NCBI GenBank assembly: GCA_037176705.1
Contig: CM073889.1
Coordinates: 105,603,890 to 105,667,889, forward strand
Direction: 5' to 3'
Length of the DNA: 64,000 bases
Source: Molossus alvarezi
Taxonomy: Eukaryota; Chordata; Mammalia; Chiroptera; Molossidae
Shown here: one piece after another, positions 11,680-22,369 of the stretch
Numbering within the stretch: the first letter of the stretch is position 1
Layout: every line of letters starts with the position of its first letter
The notes under the pieces: model-generated
The model's database searches: none
Seen by the model: the letters and a program-made list of their open reading frames with translations, nothing else
What the model was told of the DNA's origin: nothing
Translations under genes and position numbers: made by a program

Positions 11680-13215
11680 ACCAGCAAAGTAAACCTGCTA
11701 CCAGGAAAGTCCAGACTGAGGAAAGTCACCTCCCACCCACGTGGCAACGGAAACATCAATTCTTCCACTGACCCCAGTGCTTCTGGTACAAAATCGGCCT
11801 CTACCAGGGGCAGTGATCACTTCTAATCCAACATGATTATCACATTGTCCTAATGAAACAGTTTCCCCACGGTACATACAAGTTTTCAGGAATTTAATTG
11901 AAGGAGCAGTTATTCAAATAAAAGTAGGAAAAACTATACGATTCTTTCTAATGAATAGTGAGAAATCCGTTTAAATCTGGAATAACCCAAGATAAACAAA
12001 ACCTATCAAGCAGTTTGAGACCAATCGACACCATCGTCTTTAAAGAACCCTTCATACCTTTTTTTGCAGGAAGCTCTCTGGTTTACATCATCGACGGCAC
12101 ACACTCGAAAACCTGTTTCGCGACATTTCAGTTTCTAAATCACTGAACAATAAGCACCCATAAGGCACATTAGCAGTCACCACCGGCGGAGAACTAGGGG
12201 CGCAGGGGGTGCGGGAAGCAGACGCGCGCAGAGCACCCTGCGAAGGGCCGACAAGCAGATAACTTGGTCGACACTGGTTCTAGAAGTGCTGACCTCACCC
12301 AGAAACAGCACCGGAGCCTCAGTGCAGACGCATCACGAAATTCTGTCGATGCGATGCTGCACTCAGCAGCTCAGCAGCAGGGCAGCAGCTGACTTCAACG
12401 CCTCCCAAGAACACGGAGAACTAATCATCACAGCGCTCTGCAGGAGCAACCCCAAACATCCCGGGGCGCACACGCCAAAAGCCCAAGGAGGATGTGATCC
12501 TTCAAAGAGGGACGCAGAGGCCCAGGTCCTCCTAAATGAAGGTATGCCACAGGGACAACCAGAGATTGCTTGCCTTATGATTTCCAGTCACCATTATAAA
12601 ACAGAAATGTTCTAAGAAATTTGTGGGTGTTTATTGTCAAACCCTTTAGAGGTACATTTGGGAAAGAAAAGCTCTTTCTAGCTGAGGACAAATGACACAA
12701 TAATATAGCATGGTGGTATCAGAAACCATCACTTGTTTTCCTTACGATCCCCAGGAGTGACTTGGGTTAAAATAATATAAACTTGGAAGCACTGCATGTA
12801 AATTATAGAGCTAGCACAGATTCACCCCTAGGCCAACAGCCTATAACATAGCCACTTGCTGTAAAAACTCTATAGGAATGATACATCCAGCCTGACTTTA
12901 ATTACTATGGTATCTTTATGGATTTTCAACAGCATACATACAAAAATCCTAGAATCCACCAAATATTAAAGCACCAGCGGCTGAGTGCACACACAATTCT
13001 GGGGAGTGTCCCGGAATGGCTGATGGTCTAGTCATTAGCTTGTTAAAATTCCCCGGCTCATCCCATAATTTCCTTTTACTGTGCTCTAAACCTTCTCTTC
13101 ATCCCAATGATGACAATGAGCACATCACACATCACACATCACACGCAATATATCCCTCCATGGTTTCCAGATGGTATTTGATAGAATGGAAACAAAAGAA
13201 AGACACAAGGAAAAT
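11680..13215. other. Unannotated stretch with a small CpG cluster
   Basis: Mostly plain AT-rich DNA. A CpG-rich patch lies near 12178-12275 (for example GGAAGCAGACGCGCGCAGAG), too short for a usual CpG island. ACACATC repeats occur near 13125-13146. No gene or repeat family is recognised. Confidence 0.5.
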
Positions 13216-13219
13216 AGAT

Positions 13220-13253
13220 GTTTTTGTTTGTTTGTTTGTTTGTTTGTTTGTTG
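13220..13253 (+). repeat. (GTTT)n microsatellite
   Basis: About eight tandem GTTT units followed by TTGTTTTACT. The overlapping frame at 13016..13291 shows it as repeated VCLF residues. Confidence 0.9.
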
Positions 13254-13746
13254 TTTTACTTTGGTTTTTGAGGCACTTTCTCCCTTGGTAGAGAAAACTA
13301 TGAATGCGTCCACCCAGGGCTAATGAGGAAGCTCGGGAGATATGGTTCATCTAGAGACAACACCCCTCGGACCCCGAGGTTCAGGCCACTCTCTGGTCTG
13401 CAGCCAACCTCTGCAAACCAAGAGTGAAGCTCTCCTAAGTCAGGTGTGGTTCATTACTCACTCGGGCTGCAAGGAGATCGGCGATGGTTTAAGTGAGTGG
13501 TTTGGATGTAACTAGACTCATCCCAAAGTTGTTCCCACACTGATCACCAAATTCACGGAGTAAAACATTCAGTTACAGTGACCCAGATTTTCCCAAAGTC
13601 ATCATTTATAGATTCCAAGCTTTTAAAGTTAAAATTAACAATTTCAAATGTATTAGAAAAAATATTTTAATAGGTTATTTGAGAAGTAAAAATATAAAGT
13701 GAGAATATGACTTTTCCGAAATTCTGTATAAAGAGATAAGTTGGGG

Positions 13747-14000
13747 CCCTGGCCGGTTTGGCTCAGCGGTTAGAGCGTCGGCCTGCGGTCCAGAGAGACC
13801 CGGGTTCGGTTCCCGCTAAGGGCGTGTTCCTCGGTTGCAGTTTGTCCCCAGCCCTGGTCAGTCGTGCGGGTGGCAGCCACTCGATGTGTCCCTTCACGTC
13901 GATGTTTCTCTTTCTCTCTGTTCCTCTCTCTCCCTCCCACTCTACCTGAGCAAAAAATGGGAAAATGTCCTCGTGTGAGGATAAAAAAAAAAAAAGAGAG
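13747..14000 (+). mobile_element. Ves SINE, full length
   Basis: Starts at CCCTGGCCGGTTTGGCTCAG and carries the pol III A box (GGCTCAGCGGTTAGAGCG) and B box (GGTTCGGTTCCC), then TTGCAGTTTGTCCCC, TGGCAGCCACTCGATGTGTC, a pyrimidine tract and the tail CCTCGTGTGAGGATAAAA. A perfect 15-bp target duplication flanks it: AGAGATAAGTTGGGG at 13732-13746 and 14001-14015. The intact duplication and legible boxes indicate a fairly recent insertion. Confidence 0.95.
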
Positions 14001-14015
14001 AGAGATAAGTTGGGG

Positions 14016-14940
14016 ATGTTTCTAAGTCTTGAGGACTGTACATCTGAGCACCACCCGCTCGGCATTTACTATCAGGACTTACTCTGGTCAGGGAGGTGCA
14101 GCTCATGGAACCTCAGCCACACCCACTCAGAGCCTCATCGCACCATGCCCTGCAATCAGGATGCCAGGCCTTGACCTCAATCCCCTTGCCCACTAGTGTC
14201 TCCCCACGGAGCTTGTCATCCCAAACAAATCCCTGAAGGGGGATGCAAGTGGCCTTCTGGTGGCTCTCTGCAGCCATCTCTAATGCGCTCAGGTGCAGGG
14301 ACCCCCTGCTTTGCCCGGACCCTCTCATCCACCCTGCCACGTGAGTCCCACTGCATGTCGCTGGGCCGAGCCTTCAGAAGGGGCATCACGGGCCGCAAAA
14401 CCTGGACTCACATTTCTCTCCACCACAAAACGAGCAGCACACCTTACACAGGCCACTACGACAAGTTTAGCCTTAACTGTGTCCTGAGGAAAAGGGGACA
14501 ATAATTACACACTTGCAGGGTTCTGCCGGGACAGTGTTTCGCAAGCACGCAGTAGGAAGCACCTGGCACGTGATAGCGAGGAAACAAATGCAACCTTCTT
14601 CCGCGAACCGTACGGAGCTTGCCAACTCTCCCCAGTCCGTCCCTGCGCCGCGATTATTCTCAGGCTTTTCTAGAAGGTGTTCACAGTCAACACGAGTGGC
14701 GTCCTATGGTCTCCGAGCTGGGAGAGCTCCTCAGACGTGATGTAATGGAGGTGGATTCCTGCCATGCACGTTCCCCTCTCACACCCAGTTCAGTGGGCGG
14801 CAAGGCCACTGGTCTGCAGGCCGACACAGGGTGGGCCCCCCTTTACTGCTCTGTAATGTGAAGGACCTGAAGCATTAGCTGAAGAAACAGAGCGCGGCCC
14901 ATACCCCGCGGCCTTCTCGTGTCGTCTCCCGGAGGGAAGG
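14016..14940. other. Unannotated stretch
   Basis: Frames of 60-102 codons cross each other on both strands between 14113 and 14861. None shows a domain. I see no repeat family in this stretch. Confidence 0.5.
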
Positions 14941-14944
14941 CAGC

Positions 14945-15112
14945 GTTTGTCAATACCTCCTGTGTGCCAGGAACTCGGCCATTGTCATACTCTTTCTTAA
15001 CCAGCATGACACCTTAAAAAATGTTGCACATCCTCTGTAGTTTCCTTCTATTTTGTACCTGTGAGAACACACAGGTCACGTGTGAGTGGCAGAGCCAGGT
15101 TCAGACCAACCT
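14945..15112 (-). repeat. MIR SINE
   Basis: CAATACCTCCTGTGTGCCAG at the left and GTCACGTGTGAGTGGCAGAG followed by CCAGGTTCAGACC at the right match the two ends of MIR in reverse orientation (CACCTACTATGTGCCAGGC and GTAAGTGGCAGAGCCAGGATT). The middle is diverged but colinear. Confidence 0.7.
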
Positions 15113-15609
15113 ATATGCCACCCAAAGCCTGTATTCTTCTCTGACACTTAATCGCCGAGCAATGGCAAAAGCAACAGGGGTGGACAGATGAGCGCAGAAA
15201 CAGATGAGGTGGCGGGCTCCGCGGTCATCAAGTCGGCCCCCGCCGGTCACAGCACACGGGAGCAGCCTCGGGGTGCGACACGACAGTAATGTCAAGGAAG
15301 CGTTGGAGAGTGTGGGATTCCCATCAGAAACCAAAACCACCCGCCAAGTGGAAAACAAATTCTGAACTTGGCTCAGCCTGAGCGGAATACAAAGGTACGG
15401 AAGAATAAACATAAACACGTGCGAACTGAGAGAGAAGGTTTGCAGATTGAGTCCAGGTCGGTTTGAAAGGACCTATGCTGTCTGCTGAGTCCCCTTGATG
15501 GAGTCAAACCAATTCTCCTATTACGACGCTGTGGGGAGGAACAGATGAAATGCTCTTCGAAAGCTATGTAAAGTGGACCAGTTCATCATTATTAAAGACA
15601 GCCCTGGGT

Positions 15610-15735
15610 TGGGAATCAGAGAGACCTAGGACTTGGTGTCAGCTTTGGCTCGAACTAGCTGTGTGACCTTGGGTCATGCACTTCAATTCTGCGGTCCTCC
15701 ATTTCTTCAACAGAAAAAGTCAGGGTCTGAACCAA
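15610..15735 (+). repeat. MIR SINE
   Basis: CTAGCTGTGTGACCTTGGGT at 15655 followed by CACTTCAATTCTGCGGTCCT and CCATTTCTTCAACAG is the MIR core (CTGTGTGACCTTGGGCAAGT...CTCAGTTTCCTCATCTG). It is one of the clearest MIR copies in the window. Confidence 0.8.
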
Positions 15736-15739
15736 GAGG

Positions 15740-16505
15740 TCCCTTACAGCCAGAAAACTGTGTCACTGCTTTCCTGACCCTTCCCTGCTGCCTCAAAGAC
15801 ACCCACGTCTCCGGACTTCCTGTGCCCCTGGATTCCAGGGTGGCTAAAACCTGGAGCTGCGGTTTGTGCCCTCAGCATTGTTCCAAGTTCTAAATTTGCA
15901 CACTGTACAGAATCGTGAGCGCGCACACACACACAGAGAAAGACAGATGGCAACAGACAAACTTGCTAACCTTTTCAAAGACTCCAGTCTGGCTACTCCA
16001 GCAGCCTAGTGGCAGGGATCTGTGCCCAGAGGAGTGGAGACAGGTGAAGAACTCCCGGGCCGCGGCGCTCAGACACTGATTCAGCGTGCTTCGCTCCCCC
16101 CCCCCCCGCCCGGGGAGGAGCAGCCCCCTGGCTCCAGCTACCCCAGCCCAAGACCGGCTCTGAGCGCCAAGCCCCTGGAGGAAGACCTTTGCTTTCTCTT
16201 GTTCCAGGACCATCCAGGGTCAAGGAGCTTTTGTGAAAATGTAGGAGAGAAAGGAATCCCAGATTGGAATTTGGAACAGACTACTTTTCTTTGTTTAGTG
16301 GAGTCTGTTGGTGGGTTTGAACTGTCTACAAAAGTCTGGCGATGGTAAATTGAAGAGGTCAGAAATCACGTACCTACATGAGCACCCTCCTCTGATGAGT
16401 GGGTCCCTCCAGAGTCTGTCCACTTCCCCTGAGTGAAGTCCTCTAGAAATGTCCCTCAAGGAGAGAATGCATTTAAAAAGAGGATTCTACAACCAGATGG
16501 ACTAG
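15740..16505. other. Unannotated stretch with a C12 run
   Basis: Contains an uninterrupted run of 12 C at 16096-16107 and a short CA run near 15925. Frames on both strands between 15744 and 16348 overlap each other and lack recognisable domains. Confidence 0.5.
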
Positions 16506-16510
16506 GCTTG

Positions 16511-16973
16511 TGTTATCGGTTGAAATTTTGTTCCCAATAAATAAGATGTATGGCAGTCATGATCCCCCCAGAACTTGTGGCTGTGACATCATCGTATTTG
16601 GAAATAGCCTCTGTAGATTTAATCAAGTTAAGATGAGATCGTTAGGGTAGGCTATATTAATCTGATACAACCAGTGTCCTTATAAGAGGAGGGAAATCTG
16701 GACCCAGATACGCAGGGAGATGCTCCGTGAAGACTGAGACCCATGGACACATATGAAGAGGAGGTGGAGACTGGAGTTGTGCTACTGGTAGTCAAGGAAG
16801 CCCCGGGGCCAAAGGAAGCTGGCTCCTTCCCTAGAGGCCTCAGGCCGAGTACAGCCTGCTGACACCTTCTTTTCAGACCTCTGGCCCCCAGAACCGAGAG
16901 ACACTACATCCCTGTCGTTTTAAGCAACCTAGTTGGGGATAGTTCATTATGGCAGCTCTTGGAAACAAATACA
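16511..16973 (+). mobile_element. ERVL-MaLR LTR (MST/MLT1 type), near full length
   Basis: Begins TGTTATCGGTTGAAATTTTG and follows a MaLR LTR throughout: TTTGGAAATAGCCTCTGTAG, TTAATCAAGTTAAGATGAGA, CAGTGTCCTTATAAGAGGAG, GAAGCTGGCTCCTTCCCTAG, CCTGCTGACACCTTCTTTTC, and an end reading TTTTAAGCAACCTAGTTGGG then GGAAACAAATACA. At about 463 bp it is close to full LTR length. No internal retroviral sequence adjoins it, so it is a solo LTR. I could not read a target duplication. Confidence 0.85.
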
Positions 16974-16989
16974 ATTTATTTCTCATTTT

Positions 16990-17165
16990 TACCAAGTACT
17001 ACTGATATGACCTCTGGACAAGTTTCCTAACCTCTTTCGTGCTCAACAGCCTCATCTACTTCACAAATGTGGCATGAAAATAAAATAATATCAATTAATG
17101 AAACTGAGTAAATACGGTGCTTGTCACAGAGTAACAGCTCATATAAATATTTATAGTGACGATAG
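16990..17165 (+). repeat. MIR SINE
   Basis: Follows MIR from GACCTCTGGACAAGTTTCCT and AACCTCTTTCGTGCTCAACA through ATCAATTAATGAAACTGAGT and AATACGGTGCTTGTCACAGA to AACAGCTCATATAAATATTT. That is the region of the MIR consensus from the splice-like core to its 3' tail. Confidence 0.65.
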
Positions 17166-17169
17166 TGGT

Positions 17170-18250
17170 GAGGATGACAATGATGAGCCTACATTGTATC
17201 CTTTCAAAAATCCTCACTGATGATAAAGCTTCACTTTTTGAACCAAATAGGCAGTTAGAGCTGGTTGTGTGAAACTGTGGGTCAAAAAATAAAAAACATG
17301 ATGTGACTTAAACAGTGACGGTGGGTGAAGCGTGCAGGCACTTGAAAAGGCCAGGGTGCCGATAAATCTCGTCAGAATGGCCCAGAACCAAACCTTTGGT
17401 TCAAAGAAGATGGACTGGGACCGCCGCTGCTGTGAGTGGCATTCCCACGCATCACCCCGCTTCTGAGTCCACGGGCGGCATGGCTGCGCCTTCGAGCCCA
17501 ATCCTTAAAGAGACCAAAGGCTAAGCCGAAGAACTTATACCCATGGATGCGTAACCAGTGGACACAGACAACAAGACTGGGGGCGGGAGGTGGGGAGGAG
17601 GTTGTCTGGAGTGGGGGGAGGAGAAACATCTGAAACAAAAACAAATGAATACAAATTGAAAGAAAAAAAAAAGAGCAAAAGCTGAACGTGAGACACCAAG
17701 GTTCCTAAAATGTTGCCCATCCCCGAAGCCGGTGCCCCTGGAGCACCTAGAAAAGTGCAGAGGCCCAGAGGGTTTAGATGTGGGTTTCGGAGCAAGAAAG
17801 GAAGCATGAAATTTCCCTAGGCACACGTGCTCCTTCCCGGTAGGACAGCATTGCTTTGATTTGGGTCAGTTTTTTCCTGATAAGTTTCAATAAATGAAAA
17901 TCCAGGCCTACATATATGACCTGCTTTGTAGAGGTGCTTTGAAAGGGGAAAAGATTTTACCTTTCTGAAGATGAAATCAGTCATGAACACAGCAAAATAA
18001 GTAAATAAGTAAGTAAATGTATCCTTTTAGGGCTACTTAGCAGGAGAAATGTCTTCGATACATCGTCTCTCAAGAACAGTCTTCTCTAACATCCTCTCTC
18101 GCTTGTGAGAGGGTCACAGGTCTGAGAGCAGTTCCCTCCTATTTACAGCTTCTGGGCTGGCCCTGGCTGAAAGGTGAAACTCCGATTTACCTTGACCAAG
18201 GACACAGAGTTAGAAATGTGAAATGCTTCTCAGACTCAATAACTGAATTA
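17170..18250. other. Unannotated stretch
   Basis: No repeat family is recognised. Overlapping minus-strand frames between 17214 and 17826 share T/C-rich segments and carry no domain. A TAAG/TAAA run occurs near 17998-18017. Confidence 0.5.
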
Positions 18251-18254
18251 TAAT

Positions 18255-18470
18255 CAAACAATAAATCATTATTTATTGACCATTTACTCCATGCCTGGCC
18301 CTTGGCTGTGGGTGATATGACTCATGACTTTTGTTCTTGAGAGAAAAATAAATATGTATTGAACACACACTGTGTCGTAGCCCAACATTAATCCTTCCCA
18401 CATTATCTTGCGTAATTCTTTCAGCAGACATGAAGTATATTATTATTCTCATTTTATAGGTATAAATAAA
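18255..18470 (-). repeat. L2 3' end fragment followed by MIR fragment
   Basis: The left part (ATTATTTATTGACCATTTAC, TCCATGCCTGGCCCTTGGC) matches the reversed L2 3' end. The right part from about 18355 (ATTGAACACACACTGTGTCG, then ACATTATCTTGCGTAATTC and TTATTATTCTCATTTTATAG) follows MIR in reverse. Either both are present or a single relic is spread over the two; divergence prevents certainty. Confidence 0.55.
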
Positions 18471-18631
18471 ATATAATAAAAGGCAGAAAAATCATTAACT
18501 TGCATTGATTGAGTAGCAGATTCAGGATTCGCCTGTCTCTTCTCTCTCCAAAGAGCCCAAGCTCTTTCCACAACGTATACTGTCCCAGTCTCTTTGGGGT
18601 ACCCAAGACTTATACTTTAAAAGAGAAAACA

Positions 18632-18900
18632 GCCCTGGCCGGTTTGGCTCAGCAGTTAGAGCGTCAGCCTGCGATCCAGAGAGATCCGGGTTCAGTTCCC
18701 GCTAAGGGCATGTATCTCGGTTGCAGTTTGTACCTGGCCCTGGTTGTGATGTGCAGGTGGCAGCTACTCGATGTGTCCCTTTCATGTCGATGTTTCTCTC
18801 TCTCTCTCTCTCACTACCACTCTATCTGAACAAAAAAAAAAAAAAAAGGAAAAATGTGCTCGGGTGAGGATAAAAAATAATAATAATAATAATAATAAAT
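18632..18900 (+). mobile_element. Ves SINE, full length
   Basis: Starts GCCCTGGCCGGTTTGGCTCA. A box GGCTCAGCAGTTAGAGCG and B box GGTTCAGTTCCC are intact. The tail is CGGGTGAGGATAAAA followed by (TAA)n. Target duplication AAAAGAGAAAACA at 18619-18631 versus AAAGGAGAAAACA at 18901-18913, with one mismatch. Confidence 0.93.
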
Positions 18901-18914
18901 AAAGGAGAAAACAT

Positions 18915-19480
18915 AATAGGATGCAATGTAGGGTCAAAATGCCAAATTGGATCTATGAAATGCTACAGAAGCTGGAGAAGGGAGCGATCTGGTTGGCAAG
19001 AGGAGGAGGTGACTTTCACAGAAGTGTTTTTCTCTCTCCTATCAGGCAACAGATCCATCACTTGCCTCCCAGGTCAGGAGGAGAAAAAAACAACCTATTC
19101 ATTTGACATGCTTCTGATTCTAAGATACATCATGGAAAATTCAGAGAGCTGGCTTCTTGTCTGTGTAAATGTTTATTGTCTGCATTCTACAAACTGTCTG
19201 GGCCAAAGGGCTTTGATCTGTTTATATCCTGAGATAAAAGACCATATCTACGCTAAAAGTTACAACAAAGGCAAGACACAACCCATGGGGAGAGTCGCAG
19301 ATGCTGCACTTTCTGGGGTTACCCCTCAGGTCACTCTTCGGTTCTTTCATTCACGGAAGCATTCACGTCATCATCCACTTATCCATCTCTTCAAATATTT
19401 ATTGAGAGGCTTCGGTATGCCAGAAACTCCTATTATAATCTTTTGTCATTATTACCTTTGTTTGGGAATATTTTGAAATC
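18915..19480. other. AT-rich stretch with a 173-codon plus-strand open frame
   Basis: The frame 18955..19476 is the longest in low-GC DNA here. Its protein is rich in aromatic and charged residues but shows no domain that I know. Its 3' part overlaps an L2-like relic (ATTTATTGAGAGGCTTCGGT, then ATGCCAG, near 19397-19424, reversed L2 3' end). A chance frame is the simplest reading. Confidence 0.45.
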
Positions 19481-20190
19481 TGCTGCCTTTCTGGAAGCTC
19501 TATTGTCATTTTGTTAAAGATGTTGGTTCAGAATATGCAGTTAGCAAGACTTCTCTAGGGTCCTGGTATGGTCAGCCAATTATGGAATTCAGGCTCACGG
19601 AGTCGTTTTCTTAGAAAGGTTCATGCAGAAGGAAAGCATCCGCCCTCTCTCCTCTATTCTCTATCAGTCCTCCGTAAGGCCCCGGGGCCCTAAGGAAAGG
19701 TACGGCCCCTAGAGTGATACCACTGAAATCTATAAAAAGCTCATAGCTGTAGGTTTGTTTCATAAAGAAATACTCCACGCTTCAGAAAAAAAGGAATTAG
19801 AAGACTTTGAAAAGTTACTTCTTGAGGCTTGTTTTCATTAGTTGAATCACGAAGTTCACACGAAAATGTTAATTCTCTGGAACCAAGCCTGACAACTAAG
19901 ACGAGAAAGGGGACAGTTTGGGCTCAGAATTGCCTACGGTATTAGAGCGGGGGCGGGGCAGCTGTTAAGAAAGCCATCATGGCCTCTCATCTCCCAGTCG
20001 TGTGCAGTCGTTGATAGGATCCTATAAATCACAAGGCAGGAATCACTCCTATTTTCAGATGAGCCTATTGAAGTAGCTTGTTTAGGCTTCACTCCAACGT
20101 AGACTAGAAAGGCAACCATGTACTTCCTAGATGGGGTAAGACAAAGATATGCCACAACTTCCCGCTTTCCAGAAATATGTCATTTACCTG

Positions 20191-20360
20191 TTTGTTCATT
20201 CAATCATTCATCCTACAAATACCTATTGAGCACCTCTAATGTGCTAAATACTCTTTAGGCTTAGGGGATACATCAGGGAATAAAATTCTCTTGAAATGTA
20301 TACTCTTGTGGCAGCCAGAGAGTAGGTATAAATAGAGACAATCGACATAACACATAAGCA
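20191..20360 (-). repeat. L2 LINE 3' end
   Basis: GTTCATTCAATCATTCATCC, TACCTATTGAGCACCTCTAA, TGTGCTAAATACTC and GGGGATACATCAGGGAATAA follow the reverse complement of the L2a 3' UTR (CATTCAACAAATATTTATTG...GGGGATACAGCAGTGAACAA). Confidence 0.75.
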
Positions 20361-20386
20361 ATATATAAGCTTATTTATAACATACA

Positions 20387-20538
20387 TGAGCCTCCAGAAG
20401 AACGCAGTCTTGTCAACACCTTCATTTTTAGCCCATTAAAGACCCATTTGGGACTTCTGGTCTCCAGAACTTGTGGGGTTTTTTCAAGCCACTAAGTGTG
20501 CAGAAATTTGTTATAGCGGCAATAGGAACGCAATACAA
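20387..20538 (+). mobile_element. MaLR LTR 3' fragment (MST/MLT1)
   Basis: TGAGCCTCCAGAAGAACGCA, CAACACCTTCATTTTTAGCC, GGGACTTCTGGTCTCCAGAA, TCAAGCCACTAAGTGTGCAG and TTTGTTATAGCGGCAATAGG follow the 3' end of a MaLR LTR. The Ves SINE at 20551 starts about a dozen bases downstream. Confidence 0.75.
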
Positions 20539-20550
20539 AAATAAGTTTTA

Positions 20551-20798
20551 GTCCTGGCTGGTTTGGCTCAGTGGTTAGAGCGTTGGCCTGTGGACCAGAG
20601 AGTCCCAGGTTCGGCTCTGACTAAGGGCACGCACCTTGGTTGCAGTTTGTCCCCGGCCCCCGTTGGGGTCATGTGGGTGGCAACCACTCCATGTGTCTCT
20701 CTCACATCGATGTTCTCTCTCTTTCTTCCTCCCTCCCGGACCAGCTGAAGATAAATGCAAAAATGTCCTCAGGTAAGGATAAAAATAATGATAATAAT
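20551..20798 (+). mobile_element. Ves SINE, full length
   Basis: Starts GTCCTGGCTGGTTTGGCTCA, with A box GGCTCAGTGGTTAGAGCG and a B box changed to GGTTCGGCTCTG. The tail is CCTCAGGTAAGGATAAAAAT then (AAT)n. Perfect 12-bp target duplication AATAAGTTTTAG at 20540-20551 and 20799-20810. The damaged B box suggests it is older than the 13.7 kb copy. Confidence 0.92.
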
Positions 20799-21014
20799 AA
20801 TAAGTTTTAGGGTAAATATGTCCCGTGTGACTTTCAAGACATTTATGCTTAAAATTTTTTTATTTGTCTAAAATTAAAATTTAACTGGGCATCCTATATT
20901 TTATCTGGCAACCTCTCTCATGGAGGTCCTGAAGCTTGACACATGTAGATTTTCATCGTAAAAGAATTACTTTGGCTCCTGTGTTGAAGACTAGGGTGGG
21001 AAGGCAAGATAAAA

Positions 21015-21120
21015 AGCAAGGAGACCTGTCAGAGAAGCTACGCGGTCGTCCAGACGAGACGCGACTATGGCGTGGACCAGGGTGGCGGTCGTGGAGGAGC
21101 TGAGAAGTAGGTCCGCCTGC
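21015..21120 (-). repeat. L2 LINE ORF2 fragment
   Basis: GGAGACCTGTCAGAGAAGCT, ACGCGGTCGTCCAGACGAGA, CGCGACTATGGCGTGGACCA, GGGTGGCGGTCGTGGAGGAG and CTGAGAAGTAGG follow the reversed L2 ORF2 end (GGAGACCAGTTAGGAGGCT...TGGCTTGGACCAGGGTGGTAG...). Several CpGs remain at sites where the consensus has TG or CA. Confidence 0.65.
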
Positions 21121-21124
21121 ATCT

Positions 21125-22240
21125 TGTATGGTGGGCTCTGCTGAAAATGACGCTGAGGGACGGTCTTCCCATCAGCACAACCCTTCTGCCTCGCAGGCTT
21201 CAGCCTTTGGACTAGTTCACATCTCGTTACCAAAGCCCAAAAAGAGATTTCTAGACCCCCCAAAACAGAAGTAACATGGAGTACTTTTATAGGTACTTTT
21301 AAATCATGGACCAACATTTCCCGTCTTTCCCTGCCACCCCAAACGTATGAACCGTTTAGAAATAAGGCACCCAGAGTACTAACTAAGGTGGATGTCACTG
21401 ATCTGTCCAATAGGCCAAACATTTCTAATCTGAAGACCAGTGGTTCCCTGGCTTGCTGGCTCTCAGGCGGTCTGAGCGCATCGTGTTCCACTTCTTCTTG
21501 TCCTTGGAGATCTTTCTTCCGACCTTTATGAAAGGCTTAGGGGTCAGGGGGGCCAAAGACCTAGAATATGAATTCTCTCATGTTGGCTACAATTGCTCTT
21601 CGGTTCAAGTAGCTGGGAGAGAATACTGCTTCTCATTTACCTCTGCTCTTCAGTTTGCTCACATAAGTAGGTTGTTGGTGACTTCTATCACCAAAATCCC
21701 GTCGGCCGGGGAGCGTGAAGGGACATGAGGATGAAGGGACAGTGCAGGAGGTGACCACACTCAGGTTCACAGGCATCACCTTCTCCAAGGCCCTTGGCTC
21801 TTCCCATTCGGGAGGACCCCTGGCTCACGCGAAATAAACACGCGAAGGTTCAGTCTCATCTTGGTCTATAGCTCAGCCAGAGAGAATGAATGAGACGGGG
21901 GCTACAACAGAAATTGAAGTGATCTAAATAGTTTCCCAGTTTTATTCTACGTATGTTATAGGCTGCCTATTTCATATAAAACTGTTATTTCAAAGATGAA
22001 TGAGACATGATCTCCGCCCCCAGGTTATAGAGAACACACACAAGCAACTAGGATAACTCCTTTATAGATGGAGATTTTCAATCTAAACCTACTTCTCAGC
22101 TTTACCTTTTCGGAAAGATTTCTCAACAGAGTGGCAACTCGTAAGCCCTTTCAGGGCATCTGTACAAATGCAGAAAGGTGGTGGTAAGTTCTGGGTGCCC
22201 AAATCAGGTCGACTCGCCAATCAGGCTAGATTTTCTTACA
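21125..22240. other. Unannotated stretch
   Basis: The minus-strand frame 20991..21491 (166 codons) begins here and ends inside the L2 relic, so I do not call it. The remaining DNA shows no repeat family that I recognise. Confidence 0.5.
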
Positions 22241-22242
22241 AG

Positions 22243-22365
22243 TCAAATCAACAACTATTTTTTGAGCTCATATGAGACATTTTGTAAGGTATCAGGCACT
22301 TGAGTACAAATAAAAGGATGGATATATTTCTTCCCTTTAGGGACTTGTACTGTATCTGAGAAAAC
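22243..22365 (-). repeat. L2 LINE 3' end
   Basis: AATCAACAACTATTTTTTGA, GCTCATATGAGACATTTTG, ATCAGGCACTTGAGTAC and TTCCCTTTAGGGACTTGTAC follow the reversed L2 3' UTR, ending in the segment that reads CCCTCATGGAGCTTACATTC in the consensus. Confidence 0.5.
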
Positions 22366-22369
22366 AGGA

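Noticed and set aside
13747..13830. tRNA-like sequences at SINE heads
   Set aside because: A and B boxes are present, but the sequence does not fold as a complete tRNA with a paired acceptor stem and continues into a SINE body, so no tRNA gene is called.
13758..13949. Recurring peptide MAQRLERRPAVQRDPGSVPA in several frames (13758, 18509, 20563, 50202, 63052)
   Set aside because: It is the translation of the Ves SINE head, repeated wherever a plus-strand copy lies. Not a gene family.
16511..16973. Search for a retroviral body next to the MaLR LTRs
   Set aside because: No gag, protease or polymerase-like frame was seen beside any LTR in the window; all look solo or fragmentary.
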